This document shows, in pieces, positions 17,657 to 26,572 of a stretch of 64,000 nt of DNA. Position 1 is the stretch's first letter, and each line of letters starts with the position of its first letter. A program made the position numbers and the translations under genes. Source of the DNA: G963667675 sp964291545 (GTDB lineage Bacteria; Chloroflexota; Dehalococcoidia; Lucifugimonadales; UBA3495); the NCBI GenBank assembly GCA_964291545.2, contig OZ219860.1, forward strand, positions 744,001 through 808,000, written 5' to 3'. Under the pieces are notes generated by a model, which saw only the letters and a list, made by a program, of their open reading frames with translations, searched no databases and was not told the origin of the DNA.

Positions 17657-18757
17657 GTGAAGACCGCCGTCGACCTTAACAAGCTGCTGGTTCCCCACAT
17701 CCGAGGCCTCGAGCGGTATCAGGGCGTCGCCTCCATGGACTCCATGGTTTCCCTGTCCGGCGTCTCCGCCGACCAGGTCATACGCCTCAACGGCAACGAA
17801 AACCCCTTCGGCCCCTCTCCTAAGGCCGCCAAAGCCCTTGGCGCTTTCCAGAACTACAACCACTACCCCGACCAGGACCAGCAGAAACTCCGGCAAGTCC
17901 TCTCAGACTACGTGGGCTTTCCCCCGGACCGCATCGTCGTCGGTAACGGCAGCGACGAGATCATCGACCTGCTCATGCGCATGTTCATCGGCCCAGGAGA
18001 AAACGTCGTCATCCCCTCACCCACCTTTGGAATGTACTCCGTCTCCGCCGCCATTAACGGCGGCCGGGCCGTCTCTGTTCCCCTCGATCACAACTTTGAC
18101 CTCGATATTGCGGCCATGCTCCAAGCCGTCACACCCAAGACCAAGGGATTCTTCGTTCCTTCTCCCAATAACCCCACAGGCAACCTCGCCTCCGAGGCCC
18201 ACGTCCGCTCCCTCCTTGACACCGGACTCTTGGTCGTCATGGACGAAGCCTACTACGAGTTTTGCGGGGTCACTTTTCTTCCCCTTCTTGATGACCACCC
18301 CAATCTCGTGGTCATCCGCTCCTTCAGCAAGTGGGCCGGACTCGCCGGACTCCGCGTCGGCTTTGGCGTCATGCACCCAGAAATCGCCCTCACCATGTTC
18401 AGCGTCAAGCCGCCCTACAACGTCACCCAGGCCGCCGAGGTCGCTCTGATTGCCTCCCTGGAGGACCGGCCCGTTCTCATGGAACGCGTCGGCGAAATGG
18501 TCGCCGAACGCGACCGCATGACCAGCCTTCTTAACGACGTACCCGGAATAAAGGCCTGGCCTTCCCAGGCCAACTTCATCCTTATTCAACTCCCCGACGG
18601 TCGGGGCAAGGAGATTTACGACGGCCTCTGCCGCCGCGGCATCTTCCTCCGCAACTACGACTCCCCGCGGCTTAAGGACCACCTCCGCGCCAGCATCGGC
18701 TTCCCCAATGAAACCGACGCCGTAGTCTCAGCCCTCTCCAACCTGGTGAAATCATGA
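17657..18757 (+). CDS. hisC: Histidinol-phosphate aminotransferase
   Basis: 366 residues. A PLP-dependent class I/II aminotransferase that converts imidazole-acetol phosphate to histidinol phosphate. Landmarks: NENPFGPSP, NNPTG at 171-175, DEAYYEF at 196-202 and the PLP lysine K225 in RSFSKWAGLAGLRVGFG. The start is a GTG 6 bases after hisD. It overlaps hisB by 4 bases (ATGA at 18754-18757). Confidence 0.96.
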   Translation: MKTAVDLNKLLVPHIRGLERYQGVASMDSMVSLSGVSADQVIRLNGNENPFGPSPKAAKALGAFQNYNHYPDQDQQKLRQVLSDYVGFPPDRIVVGNGSDEIIDLLMRMFIGPGENVVIPSPTFGMYSVSAAINGGRAVSVPLDHNFDLDIAAMLQAVTPKTKGFFVPSPNNPTGNLASEAHVRSLLDTGLLVVMDEAYYEFCGVTFLPLLDDHPNLVVIRSFSKWAGLAGLRVGFGVMHPEIALTMFSVKPPYNVTQAAEVALIASLEDRPVLMERVGEMVAERDRMTSLLNDVPGIKAWPSQANFILIQLPDGRGKEIYDGLCRRGIFLRNYDSPRLKDHLRASIGFPNETDAVVSALSNLVKS

Positions 18758-19377
18758 CCCAAAACCAGCAAGACCCCCAGTCACCCCGCTCCGCCTCCAT
18801 TGAACGCAAGACCGGCGAGACCTCCGTCAACGTCACTATAGACCTCGACGGCCAGGGCTCCCACGACGTCGACACCGGCAACGGCTTCCTGGATCACATG
18901 GTCAGCCAGGTCGCTCGCCACGGCCTGATTGACATAACCCTCCACGCCAAGGGCGACGTCCAGACCGGCTGGCACCACCTTGTCGAAGACGTAGGCATAT
19001 CCCTTGGGAGGGCCTTTCGCCAAGCCCTGGGCGACGCCCGGGGCATCCGGCGCATGGGTCACGCCATAGTCCCATTGGACGAAGCCCTCGCCCTCGTTGC
19101 CGTGGACTGCAGCGGCCGTTCCTACGCCGAGATCGACACCACCCTGGACGGCGCAACCGTCGAAACCCTCTCCGGAGACCTCATAGCCCATTTCCTCGAG
19201 TCCTTTGCCATCGAGGGCAAGATCAACCTCCACGCCAAGGTCCTGGCCGGCGTTAGCCCCCACCACAAGGCCGAAGCCCTCTGCAAGGCCCTGGCCAAAG
19301 CCCTGCGCCACGCCGTCGAGCCCGACCCTCGCGCTCCCGGCCAGGTCCCCAGCACCAAGGGCACCATCTCCGCCTAA
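18754..19377 (+). CDS. hisB: Imidazoleglycerol-phosphate dehydratase
   Basis: 207 residues, a monofunctional HisB without a phosphatase domain. It dehydrates imidazoleglycerol phosphate using a di-manganese centre. Both duplicated metal-binding His motifs are present: GFLDHM with the GWHHLVEDVG block, and SPHHKAEALCKALAKALR. It overlaps hisC by 4 bases and closes the local his cluster; hisH, hisA, hisF and hisI are not in this window. Confidence 0.97.
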   Translation: MTQNQQDPQSPRSASIERKTGETSVNVTIDLDGQGSHDVDTGNGFLDHMVSQVARHGLIDITLHAKGDVQTGWHHLVEDVGISLGRAFRQALGDARGIRRMGHAIVPLDEALALVAVDCSGRSYAEIDTTLDGATVETLSGDLIAHFLESFAIEGKINLHAKVLAGVSPHHKAEALCKALAKALRHAVEPDPRAPGQVPSTKGTISA

Positions 19378-19731
19378 GCCACCCCAACACCTTCACTCCC
19401 ACGCCCCCAACCTGTCATTCCGAGGGCGAAGCCGAGGAATCTAAAATCCATACCCTAAAGAACACTCGGATGCCCCTCCACCGTGCTCCCCCAACTCGCC
19501 ACCCCCTCGCTCACAGGCCAAAGCATAGCCTGCGGACAGGCTGTCCGTTGGTCCTGAGGGAAATCGAAGGGCGAATGAACAGCCGCCGTCGTGCTCAGGT
19601 CCCCAAACCGTCATTCTCTGGAATCTAATTCCGTCCGTCCCGCGCCCGTCAAGACGCCCCAACGCCTTGGGACACAACCCCCCAGTCCGTGGTAAGCTTG
19701 TCCAGCAAAAACCCACCGACCCAAGAGAAGA
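19378..19731. repeat. Intergenic region with hairpin repeats
   Basis: No gene. An ATTCCGAGGGCGAAGCCGAGGAATCTAAAATCC repeat, one member of the ATTCC...GGAAT family, lies at about 19416-19449. A CTGTCCGTTGGTCCTGAGGGAAATCGAAGGGCGAA(T) element lies at about 19540-19580. A half-repeat CGTCATTCTCTGGAATCTAA at about 19609-19628 looks like a collapsed remnant in which only ATTC and GGAATC survive. Confidence 0.6.
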
Positions 19732-20076
19732 ATGCAGCAGCCAGTACTTCCGTCCCAAGTCCGCATTGACGACCAGGCAATCCGCGTCCAATGGGACGAC
19801 GGCCACACCGGCGTCTACCCCCACCGCTACCTCCGCCTCAAGTGTCAGTGCGCCAACTGCATCAACGAGATCACCGGACGGCCCACTTTGGACCCTGAGA
19901 CCGTGCCCCAGGACGTCAAGGCCGTCGACCACATGCAAGTCGGCAACTACGGCCTGCAATTTCTCTGGAGCGATGCCCACTACACCGGAATCTACACCTA
20001 CGAATTTCTGCGGTCCGTCTGCACCTGCCTTACCTGCAACGCTGACTCCGCCGAAACGAGGGGGGCATCCAGTTGA
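19732..20076 (+). CDS. DUF971 / gamma-butyrobetaine hydroxylase-like N-terminal domain protein
   Basis: 114 residues, all of one domain. It starts VRIDDQAIRVQWDDGHTGVYPHRYLRLKCQCANC, then KAVDHMQVGNYGLQFLWSDAHYTGIYTYEFLR and CTCLTC. DUF971 members are small beta-rich proteins in Fe-S or quinone-linked contexts; free-standing copies are of uncertain function. Extra cysteines at the end (CTCLTC) could bind metal. The family call is good; function is open. Confidence 0.85.
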   Translation: MQQPVLPSQVRIDDQAIRVQWDDGHTGVYPHRYLRLKCQCANCINEITGRPTLDPETVPQDVKAVDHMQVGNYGLQFLWSDAHYTGIYTYEFLRSVCTCLTCNADSAETRGASS

Positions 20077-20157
20077 CGCTGGACCGCAGGGATATCGGTT
20101 GGGATTCCGACTTTCCTCAGTAGTGGTCGGAAGACGTTTAATTCCTCGCTGGCTGAG

Positions 20158-20403
20158 ATGATTCTCCTTACTGGAGTTGACGGGCTGGCGTTACTCACAG
20201 CAATCGCTGCCCTCTTCTTCTTTGTGGTCTTTGCTATTCTCTTGCTGGTCCTCGAGGGTGTCCGAATTCTCAACAAGGAACGATGGACGAAGATGTACAA
20301 ATTCCTCGACCTGGTATTTGTCGTTGGAATGCTTTTGTGCGTTCTCGTTGCGTACGAAATCATACCTACTCCCCGTACAGGGGACTATTACCCTGGGCCT
20401 TAG
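20158..20403 (+). CDS. Small membrane protein, two transmembrane helices
   Basis: 81 residues. Hydrophobic segments lie at about 8-32 (ALLTAIAALFFFVVFAILLLVL) and 48-67 (FLDLVFVVGMLLCVLVAYEI), joined by a basic loop (GVRILNKERWTKMYK). The ribosome-binding site is weak (GCTGAG). Base composition is lower in GC than in neighbours. No family is recognised; real by topology. Confidence 0.45.
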   Translation: MILLTGVDGLALLTAIAALFFFVVFAILLLVLEGVRILNKERWTKMYKFLDLVFVVGMLLCVLVAYEIIPTPRTGDYYPGP

Positions 20404-20528
20404 TCTAGGTGTAAAGTAAACCCCGGGATGATTCGCCTCCACCCAACCCACAGCCGCTACGGGAGAGTCCCCATGGACAAGCCGACCGTTGACCGGCTGT
20501 GTGAGATTTTCAAGAGTGGGGAATGTTA

Positions 20529-20957
20529 ATGTACGACAAAGTCCACGAACACATCGTAAAAGAACTCGGTGAAAGCAGCCGCACCGACACCATCTTCGTG
20601 CTCACCGCCATCGTCTTCAACCTGATCGTCTTGGGGGTCAACTCCGCCGTGGCCTCCGCCGCGGTCAACGAGGACCCTGCCACTACCTACGACCTGGTGC
20701 TGGCCGTACTGGCCGTCGTCACGGTGCTGCTCAACATCGTCGCGGTCACCGCATTGGTCTTGGGCCGGCGCACCCGCCGCACTTTGCTGGATGGCCTGGT
20801 CGCCATGTACCGCGACAACCAGGCCGACAAGTATTACGACCCTGCCCTCATGTCCAACTACGGCGTCCGCTACCTTCTCTTTACCGGCGTAATTGCAACC
20901 CTGGCCGTCACCGCCGTCCTGGTCCCGCTGATCATCCGGTTCACCGGCTCAGGCTAA
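20529..20957 (+). CDS. Hypothetical membrane protein, three helices
   Basis: 142 residues from the ATG at 20529, which has GGGGA 8 bases upstream; an ATG at 20523 is too close to that site. The N-terminus is soluble and charged (MYDKVHEHIVKELGESSRTD). Hydrophobic segments lie near 20-45, 55-78 and 112-136, with a polar loop before the last (RTLLDGLVAMYRDNQADKYYD). No family is recognised. Confidence 0.6.
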   Translation: MYDKVHEHIVKELGESSRTDTIFVLTAIVFNLIVLGVNSAVASAAVNEDPATTYDLVLAVLAVVTVLLNIVAVTALVLGRRTRRTLLDGLVAMYRDNQADKYYDPALMSNYGVRYLLFTGVIATLAVTAVLVPLIIRFTGSG

Positions 20958-21269
20958 CCCCACGAGCCGCCCGGAGCCCCCACCCCCTGCGCCGCCGCAC
21001 GAAGCCTACTTCACGGCCTAGGGCTAGTCCGTCCGTCGACCGCACGAAGACCATAGCCCGGCCAGAGAACTAGGCCGTCCGTTCGTCCTGAGGTTCTCGA
21101 AGGGGGAACCGACAGCCGGGGTCTGTCCTGAGGTTCTCTAAGAGGCTCTCGAAGGGTGAACTAACGGAGGTAAATTGGCCCTGCACCCCATGCCCCGCCG
21201 CTATCCGGCGCCTCGCTTTACCCGTGTTCCCGGCTATTCACCACCTCAGCCCGGCGCAGCCCACGCCCC
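20958..21269. repeat. Intergenic region with doubled hairpin repeat
   Basis: A CCGTCCGTTCGTCCTGAGG...TCTCGAAGGGGGAACCGACAGCCGG element at about 21077-21117 is followed at once by a rearranged second copy to about 21160 that contains two nested TGAGGTTCTC/GAGGCTCTCGAAGGG arms. This suggests slippage within the hairpin. No gene is seen. Confidence 0.55.
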
Positions 21270-21488
21270 TCACTTCTGGTCTTTGTTGTGTGCCCTGAGC
21301 GGGCTGTGCTTCGGCGGCTTCAACTTTGGGTCGCCATACGTATTCGTCTTGAAAGCAAAGTACGACAGCAGCCTCTCCCCGGGCTTGTCGCACTGCGGGC
21401 ACGGCGCCGGGTCGTCCATGTTTGAGATCGGACGCATCAGTTCGTACTCGCTCTCACAGCTATCGCAATAATATTCGTATACTGGCAT
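21270..21488 (-). CDS. FmdB-family zinc ribbon protein
   Basis: 72 residues. It begins MPVYEYYCDSC and has two CxxC knuckles (C8/C11 and C30/C33), followed by the R-L-L-S-Y-F-A-F-K pattern of the FmdB/CxxC-CxxC-SSSS family. Members are putative regulatory zinc ribbons; function is poorly known. GAGGGG lies upstream of the ATG. It is convergent with the membrane gene at 20529. Confidence 0.85.
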   Translation of the reverse strand: MPVYEYYCDSCESEYELMRPISNMDDPAPCPQCDKPGERLLSYFAFKTNTYGDPKLKPPKHSPLRAHNKDQK

Positions 21489-21630
21489 AGCTACCCCTCG
21501 AAAACCTTCGCGAATTGCCCGGCATCCTTGCCGGTTCCCTTATACCCTCGTCAAACTCAGTTCCTACTTGATTTTACCCCTCCCAAATCCCCGCCGCCAA
21601 CCCTCCTGGCCGCCCCTAACATGTCATTCC

Positions 21631-22677
21631 TGTATGTGTTAGCTAATTCATTGACAGATTTTGCAAGGTTTGCAGTGGAGTGTTGCCTCCAAGGCCCTGG
21701 TGGGGTCTCTCGGTGTTGTAGTAGAGGAGGTACTGCATCAGTTCATCCCTCAGCTCGTCCAAGGACTCGAAGGTGGTCCCTTCCAAGAGGTCCTCATTGA
21801 GGGTTCTCCAGAAGCGCTCGACCTTGCCATTGGTCTGGGGTCTGTAGGGCCTGGTGTAGCGGTGCTTGATCCCCAGCTCCATTAGCATCCTCTCGAAGGG
21901 ATGCTGGTCCTTACTCTTGTGGGTGGCCACCTCAGGCCCATTGTCGGTGAGTATGGCCTCAAAGCGCACCCCGTACTCGGCATTCAGCAAGTTGATGCTC
22001 TTTAGGGCGGCGAACATCACGCTCAGGCTCTTTATGTCCTCCACCACCTCCGCCCAGGCCAGGCGGGTGCAGGAGTCCAGCAGAGACACCAGGTAGTAGC
22101 GCTGTCTGGCGCCCAGGATCAGGTCCTTGCTCAGATGGTGGCAGTCCAGATGCCCCAACTCTCCTGCCCTGGCCTTGATGATCCTTCTTTTGGACTGTTC
22201 CATGGGTTTGGTCAACTTGTTCAGGTTATGACGCCGGCTGATAGCGTAGATGGTGGATGGCGCAGGAGTGCGGGACTTCAGTACCGGCTGGAGTATCGCA
22301 TATATCTCATACCGATTTATACCTTTACGCCTTAGCTCCAGCACCTTCTCCTCTATGAAAGGCAGCGTGCGGCGGCTCTTCCACCTGGGGCCGCGCTTGA
22401 GAGGCAGTAGAGCTAGGTCACTACCATCTTGCTTGTAGCGGTTGTAATACTTGGCAAAGGTCTGTCGGTTGGTGCCGTGGAAGTTGTAGAAGTCCTGGAC
22501 GAAGCGGAACCTGGGGTGTTCCTTCGCCTTGACTTGTTGGTACTCCCGGATGAGAAACCGCCACTTCTGGACATAGTTTCGTTCCACTGTACGGTCATTG
22601 CTGTTGTTACGCATCCTCGCCTCCAGAATAGCTATTTGTCCCATGCTATTCTGTCAACGAATTATCTGACATCTACA
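21631..22677 (-). mobile_element. IS481-family insertion sequence, copy 1
   Basis: 1047 bp. It runs from TGTATGTGTT at 21631 to CATCTACA at 22677. The 27-bp terminal inverted repeats match at 22 positions, both ending TGTA outward and both containing TTGACAG at the inner end. It is flanked by ATTCC at 21626-21630 and 22678-22682, a 5-bp target duplication. The empty site is the ATTCCGAGCG of a dispersed hairpin repeat. One intact transposase ORF fills the element. A near-identical copy lies at 33556-34602 in the opposite orientation. Confidence 0.92.
21643..22614 (-). CDS. IS481-family transposase, copy 1
   Basis: 323 residues from the ATG at 22612-22614, chosen for the GGAGG 5 bases upstream; an ATG 30 bases earlier at 22644 has no ribosome-binding site and lies inside a hairpin. 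The N-terminal half has helix-turn-helix pattern (TFAKYYNRYKQDG, PSTIYAISRRHNLNKL). The rve integrase core has Asp in GHLDCHHLS, Asp in ILTDNGPE and Glu in GKVERFWRTLNEDLLE, giving an intact DDE triad. The sequence differs from copy 2 at one residue (D for E in THKSK(D/E)QHPF) and a few synonymous sites. Confidence 0.95.
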   Translation of the reverse strand: MRNNSNDRTVERNYVQKWRFLIREYQQVKAKEHPRFRFVQDFYNFHGTNRQTFAKYYNRYKQDGSDLALLPLKRGPRWKSRRTLPFIEEKVLELRRKGINRYEIYAILQPVLKSRTPAPSTIYAISRRHNLNKLTKPMEQSKRRIIKARAGELGHLDCHHLSKDLILGARQRYYLVSLLDSCTRLAWAEVVEDIKSLSVMFAALKSINLLNAEYGVRFEAILTDNGPEVATHKSKDQHPFERMLMELGIKHRYTRPYRPQTNGKVERFWRTLNEDLLEGTTFESLDELRDELMQYLLYYNTERPHQGLGGNTPLQTLQNLSMN

Positions 22678-22786
22678 ATTCCGAGCGTAGCCGAGGAATC
22701 TCAATCCCCCGCACGCAAGCCGTTACATAGCCTACAGCTAGGCGGCCCGCCCGCCCTCAGTTTGCCCAACCACCCACCCCCACCGG
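22678..22786. repeat. Right half of the hairpin repeat split by IS481 copy 1
   Basis: ATTCCGAGCGTAGCCGAGGAATCTCAATCCC begins immediately at the IS end. With the GTCATTCC at 21623-21630 it forms one complete dispersed repeat that was interrupted by the insertion and carries the duplicated ATTCC. Confidence 0.75.
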
Positions 22787-22843
22787 GTGCACACCAGCCA
22801 CGTCCGTGTTAAACTGCCCTATAGCCGCCGCCGGGAGACCGGG

Positions 22844-25039
22844 TTGCTACGCATCTACAACACCCTCACCAAGTCCACTGAACAGGTACAACCCATCCAG
22901 CCTGGCCTGGTCCGCATGTACACCTGCGGGCCCACTGTTTACCGTGACGCCCACCTGGGCAACCTCCGGACCTACCTCCTCGCCGACTGGATTCGCCGCG
23001 TCCTCCAGGCAGACGGCCTCGATGTCCGCCACGTCAAGAACATCACCGACGTCGGCCACATGCGCCAGGACCTGGTCGAGTCCGGCGGTGACAAGGTAGT
23101 TCTCGCCGCCCTTGAAGAGGGCCGCCCCGTATCCGAACTCACCCGGTACTATGCCGACCGCTTCCATAACGACGAGGCCCGCCTCAACATCCTCCCCGCC
23201 CACGAATTCCCTTGGGCCACCCAGCACGTTCCGGAGATGCTCTCCATCGTCGCCAAGTTGCTCGACGAAGGCCGCGCCTACCAGGCCGGTGGCAACGTCT
23301 ACTTCGACGTAAGCTCCTTCCCAGACTACGGCAAGCTCTCCCGCAATACCGGCGCCGACCTCCTTGAAGGAGTTCGCGCCGAGGCCGACCCCCTCAAGCG
23401 CGACCCTCGCGATTTCACCCTCTGGAAGGCGGCCGAGCCCGGCCGCGACCTCAAGTGGGACAGTCCCTGGGGCCCGGGCTTCCCCGGCTGGCACATCGAA
23501 TGTTCCGCTATGGCTGAGAAATACCTCGGTACGCGCTTCGATATCCACACCGGAGGCGTCGACAACATCTTTCCCCACCATGAAGACGAAATCGCCCAGA
23601 GTGAGGCCGCCTTCGGCTCTTCCCACGTCAATTATTGGGTCCACGCCCAGCACCTCCTCGTCGACGGCGCCAAGATGGCCAAGTCCTCCGGAAACGTCTT
23701 CCTTATAGACGACCTCGTCTCACGCGGCTTCGACCCCCTTGCTTTCCGCTACCTCTGCCTCACCGTCCGGTACCGCCACCGCATGAACTTCACCTTCAAC
23801 GCCCTCCGCTCTGCCGAAAAGGCCCTCACCGGCCTTCGCCACCGTATCTGGCTGTGGAAGCGCCTGCCTACCATCTCCTCGCTTCCTGCGGAGACCCAAC
23901 AGTGGTGCGACGCCTTTTGGTCGGCCGCCCACGACGACCTCAACCTCCCCCGCGCCCTCGCCATCGCCTGGCGGCTCTGTGCCTCGCAACTGCCCGGCCA
24001 GGCCAAGCTTTCCCTCCTCCTCGACTTCGACCGCGCCTTTGGTTTGCAGCTCGACTCCGTACCCGCGGCTTACGACCTCCCCCAACCCGTCGCCTCCGCA
24101 GTCCAGCGCCGCACCGGCCTCCGCTGCCAGGCCCAGTATCCGGCCGCCGACCAAATCCGGTCCGACCTCGACTCTCGGGGCTATGTCCTCGAGGACACCC
24201 CCTCCGATAGCCAGGTCCGCCCCAAGACCGCATTCGAACGCACCCGCCAACCCTGGCCCACCTTCTCCTCCTCTCGCGAAGTCCCGTCCTTCCTCCACCT
24301 ACCTTCCCAATACGACTTCACCTTCATCCTCAACGCCCACGGCTACGTCGACGACCTGGACCGGTGCCTGAACAGCGTCGTCAACCACTCCCATGGCCAC
24401 TCTGTGGAGATCATCGCCGTTGATAACGGCAACGGCGCCGGCCAGTGGCTTGAAGACTTCCGCCTTTCCCACCCGTCCATGCGGGTCATCCACTGCGACC
24501 ACAACCTAGGCGACGCCGCCGGTAAGAACATCGGCCTAAAGCAAAGCCTCGGCCACCGCATCGTCATCCTCGACAGTTCAATAGAAGTAGTCGACGCCAT
24601 TCTCGATCCTATCGCCCGGCAACTGGCCGACCCATCCGTTGGAATATTCGGCCCCTACGGCCTCACCACCAACGACCTCCAGCACTTCCACGAAGAGGTC
24701 GCCAAGGGCGATGCCGACGCCATGCAGGCCTATTGCATGGCCTTCCGCCGGGAATGTGTCAACACCGTCGGCCTCATGCGCGAAGCCTTCCGTTTCTACC
24801 GCAACCTCGACATCGACTACTCATTCCAATTCAAGGACAAAGGCTTCCGCATCGTAGCCGACGACACCCTGCCCTTGGTCCGCCACCAGCACCGCCAGTG
24901 GGCCGAATTGGAAGAAAATCAGCGCGACGAACTTAGCCGCAAGAACTTCGGCCGCTTCCTCAAGCGCTGGGGCAACCGTCCCGATCTCCTCCTCGCCTCT
25001 ACCGCCCAAGGCGTAGAAAACGAGCACTCCCACCACTAA
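22844..25039 (+). CDS. cysS: Cysteine--tRNA ligase fused to a family-2 glycosyltransferase-like domain
   Basis: 731 residues in one uninterrupted frame; usual CysRS is about 460-490. The start is a TTG with GGGAG 6 bases upstream, giving the typical LRIYNTLTK opening. CysRS part (1 to about 465): zinc ligands C28, C220, H245 and E249 are all present, HIGH-like HLGN at 37-40, and KMAKS at 277-281. After a linker with TFSSSREVPSFLHLP comes a GT2-like Rossmann domain at about 490-690: FILNAHG, AVDNGNG at 524-530, NLGDAAGKNIGL, ILDSSIEV where a DxD is expected, and a RREC...FRFYRNLDIDY block. The second metal Asp is missing, so glycosyl transfer is uncertain. The fusion is visible; its role is unknown. 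Confidence 0.93.
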   Translation: MLRIYNTLTKSTEQVQPIQPGLVRMYTCGPTVYRDAHLGNLRTYLLADWIRRVLQADGLDVRHVKNITDVGHMRQDLVESGGDKVVLAALEEGRPVSELTRYYADRFHNDEARLNILPAHEFPWATQHVPEMLSIVAKLLDEGRAYQAGGNVYFDVSSFPDYGKLSRNTGADLLEGVRAEADPLKRDPRDFTLWKAAEPGRDLKWDSPWGPGFPGWHIECSAMAEKYLGTRFDIHTGGVDNIFPHHEDEIAQSEAAFGSSHVNYWVHAQHLLVDGAKMAKSSGNVFLIDDLVSRGFDPLAFRYLCLTVRYRHRMNFTFNALRSAEKALTGLRHRIWLWKRLPTISSLPAETQQWCDAFWSAAHDDLNLPRALAIAWRLCASQLPGQAKLSLLLDFDRAFGLQLDSVPAAYDLPQPVASAVQRRTGLRCQAQYPAADQIRSDLDSRGYVLEDTPSDSQVRPKTAFERTRQPWPTFSSSREVPSFLHLPSQYDFTFILNAHGYVDDLDRCLNSVVNHSHGHSVEIIAVDNGNGAGQWLEDFRLSHPSMRVIHCDHNLGDAAGKNIGLKQSLGHRIVILDSSIEVVDAILDPIARQLADPSVGIFGPYGLTTNDLQHFHEEVAKGDADAMQAYCMAFRRECVNTVGLMREAFRFYRNLDIDYSFQFKDKGFRIVADDTLPLVRHQHRQWAELEENQRDELSRKNFGRFLKRWGNRPDLLLASTAQGVENEHSHH

Positions 25040-25394
25040 CCCACCTCCCAGGCCCGACCCTGGCTCCCACCGCCAACATGTCATTCCGAGCGCAGCGCAG
25101 CTGAGAGAGGAATCTAAAACTCCCCCGCACCCAGGCTATCCGTTCGTCCAGAGCCTGTCCTGAGGTCCTCGAAGGGCGAAATCGAAGGGCGCACGGACAG
25201 CCGCCGTTGCGCAAATGCCCTAATCCCAACCAAACCGTCAAAAATCAATATCCCACGCATCATTCCGACATTACTATCTTTGTCGCCTATTTGTGAACAA
25301 TACTTGCACATATCAACAGAATTGCCATGAATTAACATCAATCATCCCCGGTGATACGCCCGATTTACATTACATAATCTATCTCCAAATTCTC
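25040..25394. repeat. Intergenic region with repeats and AT-rich stretch
   Basis: TGTCATTCCGAGCGCAGCGCAGCTGAGAGAGGAATCTAAAAC, an ATTCC...GGAAT repeat with an extra GAGAGA, lies at about 25079-25121. A CTATCCGTTCGTCCAGAGCCTGTCCTGAGG...GAAGGGCGCACGGACAGCCG element covers about 25135-25204. The stretch 25215-25395 is markedly AT-rich against its surroundings and holds no gene. Confidence 0.55.
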
Positions 25395-25423
25395 TTGACT
25401 CCCCTATCCCAGGGTGGTAAATT
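25395..25423 (+). promoter_or_regulatory. Probable meaB promoter
   Basis: TTGACT (25395-25400) and TAAATT (25418-25423) are 17 bases apart. It is 58 bases upstream of the meaB start at 25481 and at the edge of the AT-rich stretch. Confidence 0.45.
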
Positions 25424-25480
25424 CCGACAATCACAACGGGTGCACTTTCCCACACCACCGGGACCTGGAGCCCTTACTTC

Positions 25481-26461
25481 ATGGAGGAACCTGCCCAGAG
25501 GCTCTTGTCCGGCGACCGCCGGACCCTTTCCAGGCTCATCACCCTCCTGGAAAAAGGAGACCTCCAAGCAGCGGGAATTCTTGAATCGATAGACCCTTAC
25601 ACCGGTCGGGCCTGCGTAATCGGCATCACTGGACCTCCCGGCGCTGGAAAGAGCACCATCGTTGACCGGCTTACCGAGCGCCTGCGCTCCCAGGGGTTGA
25701 CCGCCGCCGTGATCGGCGTTGATCCAACCAGCCCGCACAGTGGCGGGGCGTTCCTCGGCGACCGCATTCGGATGCAGCGTCATTATTTGGATTCGGGGGT
25801 ATTCATTCGCAGTGTTGCTTCCAGAGGACAGGCAGGCGGACTCCCCAGGATCGTCAAAGCCGTCATACGTCTCCTCGACGCCTCCGGATCCGACGTCATC
25901 CTTGTCGAGACCGTGGGCGTCGGCCAGTCAGAGTTGGCTATCAGCGACGTTGCCGATACCGTCTTGCTCGCCCTCATGCCAGAGTCCGGCGACGCTATCC
26001 AGGCCCTCAAAGCCGGCGTCATGGAAATCGCCGACATATTCGTGGTCAACAAAGCCGATCTGGATGGCGCCGCACAGATGGCGGCTGCCGTCACCAGCTC
26101 ACTTCAATTGGCTCCGGATCAGCCCGACTGGGTCCCGCCAGTGCTGCTCACCGCAGCCCATTCCGGCCAGGGTATCCACGATCTTTGGGACAAAATCCAA
26201 GAGCACCGCAACTACCTGACTTCGACGGCGCTCCTGCCCCAGCGTCGCGCTCAGCGGCGGCAAAGGGAATTTCTTGAGACGGTGGAGGATGAAATGGCTC
26301 GCCGCTTTAGGGAACACGTCAAAAGCGACCCCGCCCTCATTACTGCCTTGACCGAGGTGGCCGAGGGCAAAGCCGAGCCCTTTTCCGCCGCACTCCGGTT
26401 GCTCGACTCCCGCCGTACTCAGGCGGACTGGATCACGCCCCTCTCTGCCGGGCCCGACTAG
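25481..26461 (+). CDS. meaB: MeaB/ArgK-family GTPase (methylmalonyl-CoA mutase chaperone)
   Basis: 326 residues. It is a G3E GTPase that protects and loads adenosylcobalamin-dependent acyl-CoA mutases. The Walker A GPPGAGKS is at 51-58, GVDPTSPHSGGAFLGDR follows, switch II ETVGVGQSE is at 143-151 and NKAD at 190-193. The C-terminal dimerisation helices (RRQREFLETVEDEMARRF) are present. No mutase gene is in the window. The ATG at 25481 opens MEEPAQRLLSGDRRTLSRLI, the usual N-terminus. Confidence 0.95.
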   Translation: MEEPAQRLLSGDRRTLSRLITLLEKGDLQAAGILESIDPYTGRACVIGITGPPGAGKSTIVDRLTERLRSQGLTAAVIGVDPTSPHSGGAFLGDRIRMQRHYLDSGVFIRSVASRGQAGGLPRIVKAVIRLLDASGSDVILVETVGVGQSELAISDVADTVLLALMPESGDAIQALKAGVMEIADIFVVNKADLDGAAQMAAAVTSSLQLAPDQPDWVPPVLLTAAHSGQGIHDLWDKIQEHRNYLTSTALLPQRRAQRRQREFLETVEDEMARRFREHVKSDPALITALTEVAEGKAEPFSAALRLLDSRRTQADWITPLSAGPD

Positions 26462-26572
26462 CGCCCGTAGTACTACTCTCCGGTAAGCGCCTCCGCATCC
26501 CTTCAAGCCCCCGTCACTTGGTGCTCACCTTCAATCCCATCACACCGCCCCTTTGTTGGCTGGAGAAATATT

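Noticed and set aside
22787..22843. GTG start 19 residues upstream in the CysRS fusion
   Set aside because: No ribosome-binding site, and CysRS homology begins at the TTG at 22844 with GGGAG upstream.
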